A DNA stretch of 64,000 nucleotides from assembly GCA_021821465.1 (NCBI GenBank), contig JAKACM010000009.1, forward strand, positions 1 through 64,000. Direction: 5' to 3'. The DNA is from Bacillota bacterium (GTDB taxonomy: Bacteria; Bacillota; Sulfobacillia; Sulfobacillales; Sulfobacillaceae). The notes under the pieces are model-generated. The model was not told the DNA's origin and ran no database searches. It was given only the letters and a program-made list of their open reading frames with translations. The stretch's first letter is position 1. Every line of letters starts with the position of its first letter. Shown piece by piece: positions 19,701 through 27,584 of the stretch. The position numbers were made by a program, and so were the translations under genes.

Positions 19701-21080
19701 GGAGCTGCCAGAGCTCATGCTCTGCGGCACGTGGGACTTCCTGCTGATATCGGTGTTCCATTAACCCACAGTGCCTTGACTTTAGCGGGACTCCGTGACC
19801 GCGTTGAAATATGGGCTGACGGCGGCTTGCGCAGCGCCGCCGATGTCGTTCGCATGATTTTGCTGGGAGCAAACCGTGTCGGTTTTGGTACCCTCAGCAT
19901 GATGGCTTTGGGATGCACCGCCTGTCGTGACTGCCAACTGGATACTTGTCATGTCGGTATTACCACTCAGATTGAATCTGTGGAAGAGGCTCGTGAGAGA
20001 GGACTCAAGCGCTACATCCCTCAAGATTACGATGCTGCCGTGGAAGGGTTAGTGAATGTGTTTCAAGGTCTGGCGGATGGGGTTCGCATGCACCTACGTG
20101 CACTCGGTTTCCAATCAGCCCAAGATGCGGTGGGACAAATGCATTTGCTAAGACAAACAGTGGGTCAAGATCGCGTTGGTTACGAAAGCTTTTTAAGGGA
20201 ACTCAGCGAGATAGTTCAACAAGATGAATGGGTTGCAGAGAGCGGGAATCAGGCCGTGGGCATTATCGCTAATCCCGACTTCCGCCGTGCCTCCCTCAGA
20301 ATTCTCCGAAACAGCCGTTCTATTGGCACCAATGTGTCCGGGCAGCGTATTCGCTACAAAGACATCAAGACACCTGTTGTTAATCCCGTAGAACGTGTGG
20401 CAGGCCAAGGGTTTGGAGCCTTTCTGAGTCACGGTGTACACCTCATCGCTCACGGCGGAGCTCAGGATGGGGTAGCCAAAGGTGCTTCCGGCGGGCTCAT
20501 CGCCGTGGTTAAAGCTCCTAACAGCCAAGGTCTGTATTATGGAGGACATGTGGGTAAAAGCATGGCCTATGGTGCTCAAGCCGGCACTTTTATTGTCCAG
20601 GGATCCGCGGATGCACGAGCAGGCATACGTTTGGCTGGCGCGGACGTAATAATTTTAGGCGAAGGCATTCCAACTCCAGAACATGCCCATTCATTGTGGG
20701 AAAGTGCAGCCATCAAAGGATTCGGCTTCGAATACATGACTCGCGGTCGAGGCTTGGTGTTGGCTGATCCAGGGCCATGGCTGGCAGCGGGAATGACAGG
20801 CGGAGTCGTCTATCTGCTTCATCATCCGGAAGAAGGCTTAACACGAGAGTTTTTATTCAAACGTCTCGCACATTCGGCTAAAGTTGCGCTTCTTCCCGTA
20901 AATGAGCATGATATTGATGAGATTCGCAATTTAATGGAACCTGTCCTGCGTGTTCTGACCACGACAAAGCAGAATATGGCACTTTCGCGGATCGAGAGCA
21001 TTATTTCCAAGATGCCGGATCGTTTTCTAAAGGTACTCCCCACTTCGGAGCAAGCAGACCCCAACATTTCAACCGAATGA
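16785..21080 (+). CDS. gltB: glutamate synthase, large subunit type
   Basis: Makes two glutamates from glutamine and 2-oxoglutarate; 1431 residues. The N-terminal class II glutaminase domain begins near Cys19 (EHDACAIFAAI), with HNRFSTNT and LAHNGEIDT as its substrate-binding motifs. A central domain is followed by the FMN barrel (SFGSQGETAFRAYAEAG; SLSGFEGGTGAARAHALRH). The 3Fe-4S cysteines lie in GCTACRDCQLDTCHVG near residue 1045, then the GxGxG beta-helix domain (HGGAQDGVAKGASGGLIAV). An upstream start at 16698 is less likely than the ATG at 16785 with AAGAAGG. No small (FAD/NADPH) subunit gene is adjacent. A strong terminator follows. Confidence 0.95.
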   Translation: MNSRSFSALAYFGIEHDACAIFAAIAKNPCSDDSTPLWQVGIDALRRMDHRAGWIDGRSDGTGLMIDIPRALWDERLKNEGISTCSVQDARFWILQLVTPVSSRRETLTTLNQLLPSLGFRRILSHVELTDSVQVLDSHALWYEGSQIDTQSVYTALQTLETNFSGLIASFSNSHMVLKVTEGPDALESHLSSVLTRDFQPRAIIGHNRFSTNTATDLSRVQPFVGLAHNGEIDTIDRLQHEMAAHGIRPIVEGSDSQNLDRLLSALVLRDQLSHAEAVRIALSPSPAVISQLPPKYQELWTKIRAVWGAYAQGPAAIVHRFGNSIVAAIDAMGLRPLWIMETDDHFILSSEPGITRPDTWVREPRVLAPGEMIAFEWNPGEEVALIDDDQVRERLSRRLTNVLDGPKIWAATTDMKVEDSYPTWFYRINGWHKDDEQLIKTFVNGHREPIASLGFDGPLAPLSDGPTNISDYLQETVAVVTNPALDRERESEHFSLATIVGTRFDWDSVDSTMPTPVLLNSPWINDEDLDNLTQYFSRHTFRLRLSLSDWQDELEAVQRISDESVQAVQAGACLIILDDALPLQRDQLRLDPALAVAGIENALIENGLRRRCALIVRSGMIRNLHDGAVLLGLGANALDPYLIWNIAHSEYPAVKTVMNQGLEKIISTMGIHELQGYGRIFSAIGLPEHVAQVLGIKTFAPPSYESWLELRVQQMSQRFSIQNENARLQLIPRATNYVFKTVTKLAKRSLDAREYEERLQQVEAKHPIALRHTVTFETIQPVNDDMTVSLEVGDHSLPFVISSMSFGSQGETAFRAYAEAGKRLNMLSMNGEGGEIPDMIGRYYYWRGHQIASGRFGVNTNLLNGARYAEIKIGQGAKPGEGGHLPGKKVSVKVAHARNAVPGVDLISPSNNHDLYSIEDLKELIDELKEANPELLVSVKVPVVPNIGTIAVGIVKAGADVISLSGFEGGTGAARAHALRHVGLPADIGVPLTHSALTLAGLRDRVEIWADGGLRSAADVVRMILLGANRVGFGTLSMMALGCTACRDCQLDTCHVGITTQIESVEEARERGLKRYIPQDYDAAVEGLVNVFQGLADGVRMHLRALGFQSAQDAVGQMHLLRQTVGQDRVGYESFLRELSEIVQQDEWVAESGNQAVGIIANPDFRRASLRILRNSRSIGTNVSGQRIRYKDIKTPVVNPVERVAGQGFGAFLSHGVHLIAHGGAQDGVAKGASGGLIAVVKAPNSQGLYYGGHVGKSMAYGAQAGTFIVQGSADARAGIRLAGADVIILGEGIPTPEHAHSLWESAAIKGFGFEYMTRGRGLVLADPGPWLAAGMTGGVVYLLHHPEEGLTREFLFKRLAHSAKVALLPVNEHDIDEIRNLMEPVLRVLTTTKQNMALSRIESIISKMPDRFLKVLPTSEQADPNISTE

Positions 21081-21097
21081 CAAAGAAGAGCAACCCG

Positions 21098-21133
21098 TAA
21101 GACCCCGGAAGTAAACGGCCGGGGCCTTATTTT
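21098..21133 (+). terminator. terminator of gltB
   Basis: TAAGACCCCGG and CCGGGGCCTTA pair with one mismatch around a 10-base loop, followed by a T-rich stretch (TTTTGCTTTT). It begins 18 bases past the gltB stop. Confidence 0.8.
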
Positions 21134-21224
21134 GCTTTTGCGCTCTGCCGGCACACTCGGACCCATTTCTTGAAAGTCCCCAATCCAAACGAGTCATAGG
21201 GGTATTCTCTGCAAGTTCGAAAGA

Positions 21225-21620
21225 TTATGTTGCAAGTCGCAATTTCACGATGACAGGTGCGATCTTTCCCAAAAGTTCCTCTTGTGTTTCCCAATGCACT
21301 CTTTTATAATACAAACAAATGTTCTCTTTCCCGTTTTGGCGCCGAACTCCTAAATAAATTAAGGTGACAGGTGTCGCGAAATCACGAGAGAAGCCATCGC
21401 CATTGGAAGCACCAGGAGCAAGAGACGATGGGATTTCGGCAGTACGACCCAATAATTCTTTCCAGAAGCAACCACACAATAGGACTTTTCTTGGGGCAAC
21501 AGCATGTTGATTGTTGCGGCATAAGACAGAGTCATTTCCGAATATTGCTAGATCCTTTGATGGTACAGAATCGGTAGTTCGCTCGGCATCATGATAGTCC
21601 ATTCGTGGAAATTCGAGCAT
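21225..21620 (-). CDS. possible small hypothetical protein
   Basis: 131-codon open frame between gltB and the SPL gene. No family is recognised. The last third (TLIYLGVRRQNGKENICLYY then KRVHWETQEELL) reads like real protein, while the first part is odd, with four Cys and many single residues. No good ribosome binding site precedes the ATG. It may be a decayed gene or chance. It would be divergent from the radical SAM gene starting at 21655. Confidence 0.25.
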   Translation of the reverse strand: MLEFPRMDYHDAERTTDSVPSKDLAIFGNDSVLCRNNQHAVAPRKVLLCGCFWKELLGRTAEIPSSLAPGASNGDGFSRDFATPVTLIYLGVRRQNGKENICLYYKRVHWETQEELLGKIAPVIVKLRLAT

Positions 21621-21654
21621 TTCGGGCTCATTGAGAAAGGCGGCTTAGGACACA

Positions 21655-22587
21655 ATGGTTAACGTCCTTCATATCTCGTCTCAGCACGCGCTAAATAGCA
21701 ACCGCAACCCCTCCTTTGGCTTTGATTGGTCAGCCAATCCTTACCGAGGTTGTTCTCATGCCTGTCAGTATTGTTATGCGCGTGAGACCCATCGTTACCT
21801 GAATTTAGACATTGGGCAAGATTTCCGCAAGACATTGTTTGTGAAGGATAACTTCGCGGATGTCTTACGAAAAGAGTTGAAACATGTCCCCTTGAACAAT
21901 ATCATAGCGCTTGGCACGGCCACCGATCCCTATCAACCCCTGGAATCAAAGTACCGCATCACTCGCTCAATACTCGAAGTCTTGGTGAAAACCGGTCACG
22001 CACTAACCATTACGACCAAATCTCCCTTGATCCTTCGCGACCTTGATCTCCTTAGTCTTATGGGACAGCGCAGACAATTGCAAATCCACGTGAGCCTTAT
22101 ATCGCTGGATCCCGAAACGGTAAAAATTCTGGAACCCGGGGCTCCGAATCCTAAACGGCGGATCAATACCATGGCAGAGCTTTTAAGTCACGATATCCCC
22201 ACAGCATGGTTCTTGGCACCCATTCTGCCCTTTATAACTGACGATGACAAGACCTTGGAATCCATTTTTGCCATGGGCCATTCTCTCAACGTTCGGTGGC
22301 TTATGGCCAGCGTAGCCCACTTTACTCCTTCCATGTATCAATATTTTTACAATACCGCCGCCCACACACCGTTACGGACGCGGATTCGACAATTTGCCGA
22401 AGTCTATCATATGCCAGGATATAAGATCGATGGCGGCTACCGAAGAAATCTCCGGCGCCGCCTGACTCAGCTTTATCTTCGTTACGGTATTGCGTCCTCC
22501 ATCGAACCTCCCCGAGGATTCGAATCATTTCACCAGAACGAATTTTCTTTTGGCAACAATCACAGGCCTTTGGCGACACCACTCTAA
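21655..22587 (+). CDS. radical SAM protein of the SPL/Rv2578c type
   Basis: 310-residue iron-sulfur enzyme. Cys33, Cys37 and Cys40 in RGCSHACQYCYARE form the CxxxCxxC site that binds a 4Fe-4S cluster and SAM. ALGTATDPYQPLESKYRITR and TITTKSPLILRD are hallmarks of COG1533, the group related to spore photoproduct lyase. The spore photoproduct lyase itself is not implied; most of these homologues have no known substrate. The ATG has AGGA five bases upstream. It stands as a single gene downstream of gltB. Confidence 0.88.
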   Translation: MVNVLHISSQHALNSNRNPSFGFDWSANPYRGCSHACQYCYARETHRYLNLDIGQDFRKTLFVKDNFADVLRKELKHVPLNNIIALGTATDPYQPLESKYRITRSILEVLVKTGHALTITTKSPLILRDLDLLSLMGQRRQLQIHVSLISLDPETVKILEPGAPNPKRRINTMAELLSHDIPTAWFLAPILPFITDDDKTLESIFAMGHSLNVRWLMASVAHFTPSMYQYFYNTAAHTPLRTRIRQFAEVYHMPGYKIDGGYRRNLRRRLTQLYLRYGIASSIEPPRGFESFHQNEFSFGNNHRPLATPL

Positions 22588-22728
22588 ATATTCATGGCAA
22601 AAGTACCTTCTCCTTGATTCAATTACACAAGTACCACCAACAACCGTCTAGCTAGAATTGCTAATACGAAAGGATTATGGCATTATAAAACATTAAGGAA
22701 ATAGCCCACAGTAGGGAGGCAAACGGTT

Positions 22729-23838
22729 GTGCAGAAGATTGTGGTCGCAGGCGGCGGTTACGCCGGTTTAGGGGCCATCGGTGCACTGAAAAGGTTTCCA
22801 AACGCGGAAATAATCCTGATTGAACCCGGTAGCGGTCACCAGTTAATTCCTGAATTGCCGGAAGCCCTAGGGAAACAAGGTAGCATTGACAACCACCTTG
22901 TCCCCTATGATACTCTTCTGGCCGGAAGCCGTGTCGAGCATATAAGACGATACATTACCAACTTAGATGTGAAGAACCAGGTCGTCTATTTAGACAACGA
23001 TGAGACAGTACGGTATGACTGGCTAATTCTCACCCCGGGTTCTGAGCCGACAATGCCCCCCATTCCAGGGCTGCGTGACGTCGCACATACACTGCGCGAC
23101 GCCGGAGATGCTCGAAAGATCAAGAATGAGCTTCAGTATGCGAAAGAACAGCGTGTAGCGGTCATAGGAGGAGGTTTAACCGGCGTGGAAGTGGCCGGCA
23201 TGCTCGCCGAAGACCATGATGTGATTTTGGTGGAAGCTTTCGATCGGCTTTTGCCTGCACTGGGTTTTGGATTGTCACAATACGCTTATCGGCGGTTGAG
23301 TGCTGCCGGAGTTACCGTCGTGATGGGACAAAAATTGCAACGTGTTAACCCACCGCGGATAGAATTGGAAAAAGATCATTACGAGTACGGCGTTCTCATC
23401 TGGGCTGGGGGCATTACCCCCCCAAAGTGGATTCAAGCCACAGAATTGCCATTGGATTCATCGGGATATCCCATAGCCGATGCGTACGGGCAAGTATTGC
23501 CTCATGTTTTTGTCGCAGGCGATCTCTGGCATGTTGTTGTCGATGGTCAGACTATACCGGCGACGGCCCAAGTGGCAGCAATAGCAGGCAATTTTGTCGG
23601 CAATACTGTTATCAGCCGCATTGATAGCGGCACACCTGGACCCACATTCCGTCCGCGGTTGCGGGGCATGTTGATCTCATTGGATGAAGGCCAAGGCGTG
23701 GGCTGGGTTCTGCACGGCGGGATTCCGGTTCGCGGATTTAGTGCTCGCACCCTGAAAAATATTTCGTTTCAGCAATATCGGTTGAAATTATCCAAAATCT
23801 TCGACAGACCCTGGCCATTATTGGAGACGCACGATTAG
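22729..23838 (+). CDS. type II NADH dehydrogenase-like flavoprotein
   Basis: FAD-dependent pyridine nucleotide-disulfide oxidoreductase fold, 369 residues. IVVAGGGYAGLGAIGAL at the N-terminus binds FAD; VAVIGGGLTGVEVAGMLAE near residue 145 is the NADH site; HVFVAGDLW followed by PATAQVAA is the conserved second FAD motif. The form fits NDH-2, which passes electrons from NADH to quinone at the membrane surface without pumping protons. Sulfide:quinone reductase is the alternative, but its key cysteines are absent. GTG start with AGGGAGG ten bases upstream. Confidence 0.85.
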   Translation: MQKIVVAGGGYAGLGAIGALKRFPNAEIILIEPGSGHQLIPELPEALGKQGSIDNHLVPYDTLLAGSRVEHIRRYITNLDVKNQVVYLDNDETVRYDWLILTPGSEPTMPPIPGLRDVAHTLRDAGDARKIKNELQYAKEQRVAVIGGGLTGVEVAGMLAEDHDVILVEAFDRLLPALGFGLSQYAYRRLSAAGVTVVMGQKLQRVNPPRIELEKDHYEYGVLIWAGGITPPKWIQATELPLDSSGYPIADAYGQVLPHVFVAGDLWHVVVDGQTIPATAQVAAIAGNFVGNTVISRIDSGTPGPTFRPRLRGMLISLDEGQGVGWVLHGGIPVRGFSARTLKNISFQQYRLKLSKIFDRPWPLLETHD

Positions 23839-23859
23839 TAGGTTTAAAGTCCGTGAAGA

Positions 23860-24056
23860 GGTGAAGAAGTTTATCACAAACACCGTCGGACTTGTGGCGG
23901 GTAAAGGCGCATCTGGTCAGGTCATACCCGCGTCATGCTAAGAACCTCTGATGTCCTATAGGCGAAGTCGCGTTCGAGAAAGGAGATGCGGGTGCGAGGC
24001 AACATCTGACGCACTGGTCCTTCGTTATTTGAAGGACCAGAGTCCCGCGTAACGAC
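23860..24056 (+). promoter_or_regulatory. structured leader before a small membrane protein gene
   Basis: CTGGTCCTTC at 24014-24023 and GAAGGACCAG at 24031-24040 form a perfect 10-bp hairpin ending 16 bases before the start codon at 24057. The only purine-rich stretch (GAAGGA) lies inside the stem. Further GC-rich segments upstream may fold. The arrangement suggests a transcript whose translation or readthrough is controlled, but no known riboswitch class fits. Confidence 0.35.
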
Positions 24057-24407
24057 ATGAAATATCTTTCTTTTGCATTGGGTGTCATTGGAGGCATTGT
24101 CGGTGTCTTAGCGGGCCTATTTGAGCACATTCCGGGTGTTTACGATGCCCTCTTAAAGCATTTGAGCGGCTACGGCATTACGTTTTCCCACATTACCGTG
24201 GCCATGGGTATTTTAGGTTTCATCTCGGGTGTCCTGTTCCTGGTCAATGCAAGGTGGGCAGCCTGGTTGGCCTTGATTGCGACAATAGGTGGCGCCATAG
24301 GTTCCTTTACATTGTGGCTCATGCCAGGAAGCTTTCTGTTCATGGCAGCGGTATTGGGATTTTTCGACATTAACCAAGAACAGCATAATAACAAGCCGGT
24401 ACACTAA
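24057..24407 (+). CDS. small integral membrane protein (DUF4064-like)
   Basis: 116 residues with about four hydrophobic segments (FALGVIGGIVGVLAGLFEHI; ITVAMGILGFISGVLFLV; WLALIATIGGAIGSFTLWLM; SFLFMAAVLGFFDI). The layout resembles DUF4064 proteins of Gram-positives, whose role is unknown. The start codon lacks a normally spaced ribosome binding site and follows a strong hairpin. A group II intron remnant or terminator begins right after the stop codon. Confidence 0.7.
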   Translation: MKYLSFALGVIGGIVGVLAGLFEHIPGVYDALLKHLSGYGITFSHITVAMGILGFISGVLFLVNARWAAWLALIATIGGAIGSFTLWLMPGSFLFMAAVLGFFDINQEQHNNKPVH

Positions 24408-24476
24408 TTGAGAAGGCCGACCTCTTACGAGGCCCGCCTTCTCAATGCATAACGTGCCCGATCCTGCCTCGATAGC
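24408..24476 (-). mobile_element. decayed 3' end of a group II intron (domains V-VI)
   Basis: On the minus strand ATTGAG is followed by GGCCTCGTAAGAGGTCGGCC and ends CTTCTCAAT. This matches domain VI of the intron at 35027-35733 (ATTGAG, GGCCTCGTAACAGGTCGGCC, TACTCTAT) almost base for base. The branch-point A bulge is lost, and the domain V region upstream (starting GAGC) is badly eroded. The element abuts the stop codon of the preceding gene and its long stem could now serve as that gene's terminator. Confidence 0.5.
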
Positions 24477-24645
24477 TCGTTAGCAAGATTTACAATGCCG
24501 CATCGTCCCGGCTCCGCGGCCTATCTCTTGCCCCGACTTTTCCGTGGGGATTCTGAGTGGATCATGAACCCGCATGTCTTAGATAGACCTCTCACAGCAC
24601 CCCCGTTCGTCCTTCTCTCCTGCGCCGGTTTATCCGTTCCGCACT

Positions 24646-26148
24646 TCACCGCAAGACAAACGGCGGTTGACGAAAAGCTTTAGCAAACCAGCTTTGGAGC
24701 ATGACATGTACACCTAACCGATAGGCCGATCCATTGATTCTGTTCTGCTCGGTGATCAACTGACGCGTTAAGGAAGCACTGGTCAATTGCGGATGAGCCA
24801 ATGCCGCCGAGACATGCATCCCGAGTTGGGCTTCTTGCCGATAAATGTTTAGCCATGGTCTAATCTCATCGTAATATGGCGAAGGCAGATGATCACGCAA
24901 GATGGCGGATGAGTCATTCCAGCGCACAAACTGCTTATATAGAGCCGATCCCATCAAATTTTTATGGCCTGCGTAACTTTGCCAAAAAGATTTCATATGA
25001 CTATTAAGCTGGTCCAAGGGCTCAGTATTCAAATAGCTCACCGAGTTTGCACCCGCGAAACTTTGGAGGGCCTTTCCGGTGGGTTCTTTCCAAAGGGCCA
25101 ATTCGTGTAGCCATGCCTGTTGCGGCCTATATGTTAGAGGATGCCGCAGATAGCTGGCACCCGTAGCCAATGCCACCTCGGAGGCATATGGCTGCAGCAT
25201 GGGATTGAAGAGATATCCTCTCACGGCACTTAACACCTGTGCACCTCGTCCCATTAAAGGTCCCATGAATAATTGGGGATGGTGTTCCATGACATAGGTG
25301 TAGTCGTTAACCGGATAATTGTCCCAAATGATCAAAGAATGGCCCATGTCATGCTTAACCGTTAAAACCTGTTGCTGAGTAATAGTCTTGGATAACACAC
25401 CGGGACCTGTCCAAATCACAGGAATTTTGGCGTTCAAATCCATTTTCAGAGTGTTCCAATACGTATTGTTATTCAGCCCCCAGTACGCTGTGGGGGTAAA
25501 CAACATGGTGAGCATGTGATCCTTTTTACGCTCTTCGACGTAGATCTTGTTCACTAATTGAGCTTGCGCCAAGGCCAAATTATTATGATATTCCCCAGCT
25601 TGGCTTGGCGGCAATTGGGGAGGAATGTCGTCAAAACTTACCATAAATGAATGAATACCCACCGACCATAATTGGTTAATCTTTGCCTCTAACTCACCTT
25701 GATCTTTGGCCGATCCATAGTCAATCGATAAGCCGGGACTGATAGAACAGACAAATTGAATGTGATCGCGTTCGGCCGCGTGGACGAGCCCGGCTATTCC
25801 CTTCAACTTATTGGACGGATAAAGCCGGTTCCACTGAGCACGCAGGTATGGAGAATTTTTTGGAGCATAAACAAATGTGTTTAACCCTTCTCTTTGCATA
25901 AAGCCAAACATTTGTTTCGTCTCGGCATAAGACCATTGTGGGCCATAAAACCCCTCAATAACTCCAGCCATCAATCTGGATTGCGAAATTTGGGGATGAT
26001 TAATCCTCCCCGACTGGGTTACTCGTCTTGTGGTCTTGGTCTTATCTGATACCACAGAAGAATGAGGATGTCCATAACGCCATACAGCCAACCCTCCAAG
26101 CAATATGATTGCCATCAATCCCCACATCCATTTTGCCCTTTTACCCAC
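24646..26148 (-). CDS. GH84 family glycoside hydrolase (beta-N-acetylglucosaminidase-like)
   Basis: About 500 residues, anchored or secreted: a basic start (GKRAKWMW) is followed by a hydrophobic segment (GLMAIILLGGLAV). The GH84 domain begins at AGVIEGFYGPQWSYAE, the family's opening motif, and MVSFDDIPP carries the adjacent catalytic aspartates of the substrate-assisted mechanism. IWDNYPVNDY is another family block. Such enzymes cleave terminal N-acetylglucosamine. The neighbouring exopolysaccharide genes suggest a role in trimming the cell's own polymer. The frame is open from 26163, but GGGAGGAG five bases before the GTG at 26148 points to that start. Confidence 0.88.
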   Translation of the reverse strand: MGKRAKWMWGLMAIILLGGLAVWRYGHPHSSVVSDKTKTTRRVTQSGRINHPQISQSRLMAGVIEGFYGPQWSYAETKQMFGFMQREGLNTFVYAPKNSPYLRAQWNRLYPSNKLKGIAGLVHAAERDHIQFVCSISPGLSIDYGSAKDQGELEAKINQLWSVGIHSFMVSFDDIPPQLPPSQAGEYHNNLALAQAQLVNKIYVEERKKDHMLTMLFTPTAYWGLNNNTYWNTLKMDLNAKIPVIWTGPGVLSKTITQQQVLTVKHDMGHSLIIWDNYPVNDYTYVMEHHPQLFMGPLMGRGAQVLSAVRGYLFNPMLQPYASEVALATGASYLRHPLTYRPQQAWLHELALWKEPTGKALQSFAGANSVSYLNTEPLDQLNSHMKSFWQSYAGHKNLMGSALYKQFVRWNDSSAILRDHLPSPYYDEIRPWLNIYRQEAQLGMHVSAALAHPQLTSASLTRQLITEQNRINGSAYRLGVHVMLQSWFAKAFRQPPFVLR

Positions 26149-26274
26149 AATCTCCTCCCACACTCGCCAAAATTTTTTTCAATGAATGTATCATAATTGC
26201 AAATGTTATTGCTCGTCCACGTCATTTGAGCGAAAATAGAGTCGAAACAAGTACCTTTATTAGAGGAAGAATTA

Positions 26275-27573
26275 ATGAAACGAACATTCCGTTATTGGTT
26301 TTTTGCAGCCACCGTCGATATCGTGGCCTTTAATGCCGCGAACATCATAGCATTCATGATCCGTTTTGTGTTTCGATTGCCTCCGTACAATTTTGATGCA
26401 TTTTTACGGCTGTTCCCATTCGAAACTCTGTCGCTAATTTTACTGTTTTTCTTTTATGGCCTTTACGATCGGGCTACGTCAAAAACGTCGCGGGAACTGA
26501 TAAGTGCCGTTGTAACAGCGATCATCGTGAACACTTTTTTTGCCGCAATGGTGTCCTTTATGATTGTCAATATTGGGTTCCCGCGCAGTGTTTTTGCGAT
26601 TTCGGCCGGCCTTCAAATGTTCTTATTTGTCGGTTGGCGGCTTCTTTACCGTTCATGGTGGTTACGCACATCTCCCCATGTCGATGTGCTAGTGGTTGGA
26701 CCACAAAAAGAGTGGCCGGAGCTCACAATCCGTGCGGGTAGGTATTTACCCAGAATCCACGTCCACTTTCTTCAGGCGGATGATGATCTACCCTCGGGCT
26801 TGATGTCTCGCATCGGCGCAGTTGTGCTCGGCAGCGTAGATCAGGATATCAAGTCCCGGTACTTCATTGTGTGCATGCGCTATAACATACCCTGCTTATG
26901 GAAACCCGATACCTACGATTTGTTGGTGGCCGGATCGGAACTGACCTCTTTGGGTGAAACTCCCATGTTTTCCCTTGCGTCAATTCGAGCTCGCCACGGA
27001 TCCACCGCCGTAAAACGTCTGGCCGATATTGTGCTGTCATTTTTCGGACTCATTGGAATCTTTCCCTTTCTTTTGCTGATTGCTCTGGGAATTGTTCTGG
27101 ACTCGGGCCGGCCTGTACTCTACTGGCAGGAGCGCATCACAACAGGTGGCCGTCAATTTATGTTAGTCAAATTCCGAACAATGGTTCCGAATGCGGAAAA
27201 GGCTACTGGACCGGTATTATCAACGACCGATGATCCGAGGGTGACACGATTCGGGAAATTTTTGCGAGCCACTCATTTTGATGAATTACCGCAATTATGG
27301 AATATTCTCACGGGCGACATGTCACTAGTCGGCCCTCGTCCCGAACGCCCGGCCTTTGTGGACCAACATCAACGCAATATCGACTTCTACGAATTGCGTC
27401 ATCTTAGCACTCCCGGATTGACAGGCTTGGCACAGGTAACGGGCAGCTATTCGTCCACACCCGAGGAAAAAGCGGCTTATGACTTGGCATACGCCAAAAC
27501 TTGGTCATGGCTCAAAGATGTGTCCATCCTGATTCGTACAATCATCCAAATCCCTTTCAAGGGAGATCAGTAA
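26275..27573 (+). CDS. polyprenyl glycosylphosphotransferase (sugar transferase)
   Basis: Membrane enzyme that starts repeat-unit synthesis by moving a sugar phosphate from a nucleotide sugar to undecaprenyl phosphate. 432 residues: four or five N-terminal membrane helices, a cytoplasmic CoA-binding-like middle, and the C-terminal bacterial sugar transferase domain. That domain starts at KRLADIVLSFFGLIGI and holds VKFRTMVPNAE, THFDELPQLWNILTGDMSLV and GPRPERPAF, followed by GLTGLAQV. These are catalytic-site signatures of the WbaP/CpsE family. ATG with AGAGGAAG upstream. Divergent from the GH84 gene and convergent with an O-antigen-ligase-like gene 11 bases away. Confidence 0.93.
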   Translation: MKRTFRYWFFAATVDIVAFNAANIIAFMIRFVFRLPPYNFDAFLRLFPFETLSLILLFFFYGLYDRATSKTSRELISAVVTAIIVNTFFAAMVSFMIVNIGFPRSVFAISAGLQMFLFVGWRLLYRSWWLRTSPHVDVLVVGPQKEWPELTIRAGRYLPRIHVHFLQADDDLPSGLMSRIGAVVLGSVDQDIKSRYFIVCMRYNIPCLWKPDTYDLLVAGSELTSLGETPMFSLASIRARHGSTAVKRLADIVLSFFGLIGIFPFLLLIALGIVLDSGRPVLYWQERITTGGRQFMLVKFRTMVPNAEKATGPVLSTTDDPRVTRFGKFLRATHFDELPQLWNILTGDMSLVGPRPERPAFVDQHQRNIDFYELRHLSTPGLTGLAQVTGSYSSTPEEKAAYDLAYAKTWSWLKDVSILIRTIIQIPFKGDQ

Positions 27574-27584
27574 CTCATCCATCT

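Noticed and set aside
23930-24056. T-box riboswitch before the small membrane protein gene
   Set aside because: GGGTGCGAGG was checked against the T-box consensus and does not match; no aminoacyl-synthetase or amino-acid gene follows.
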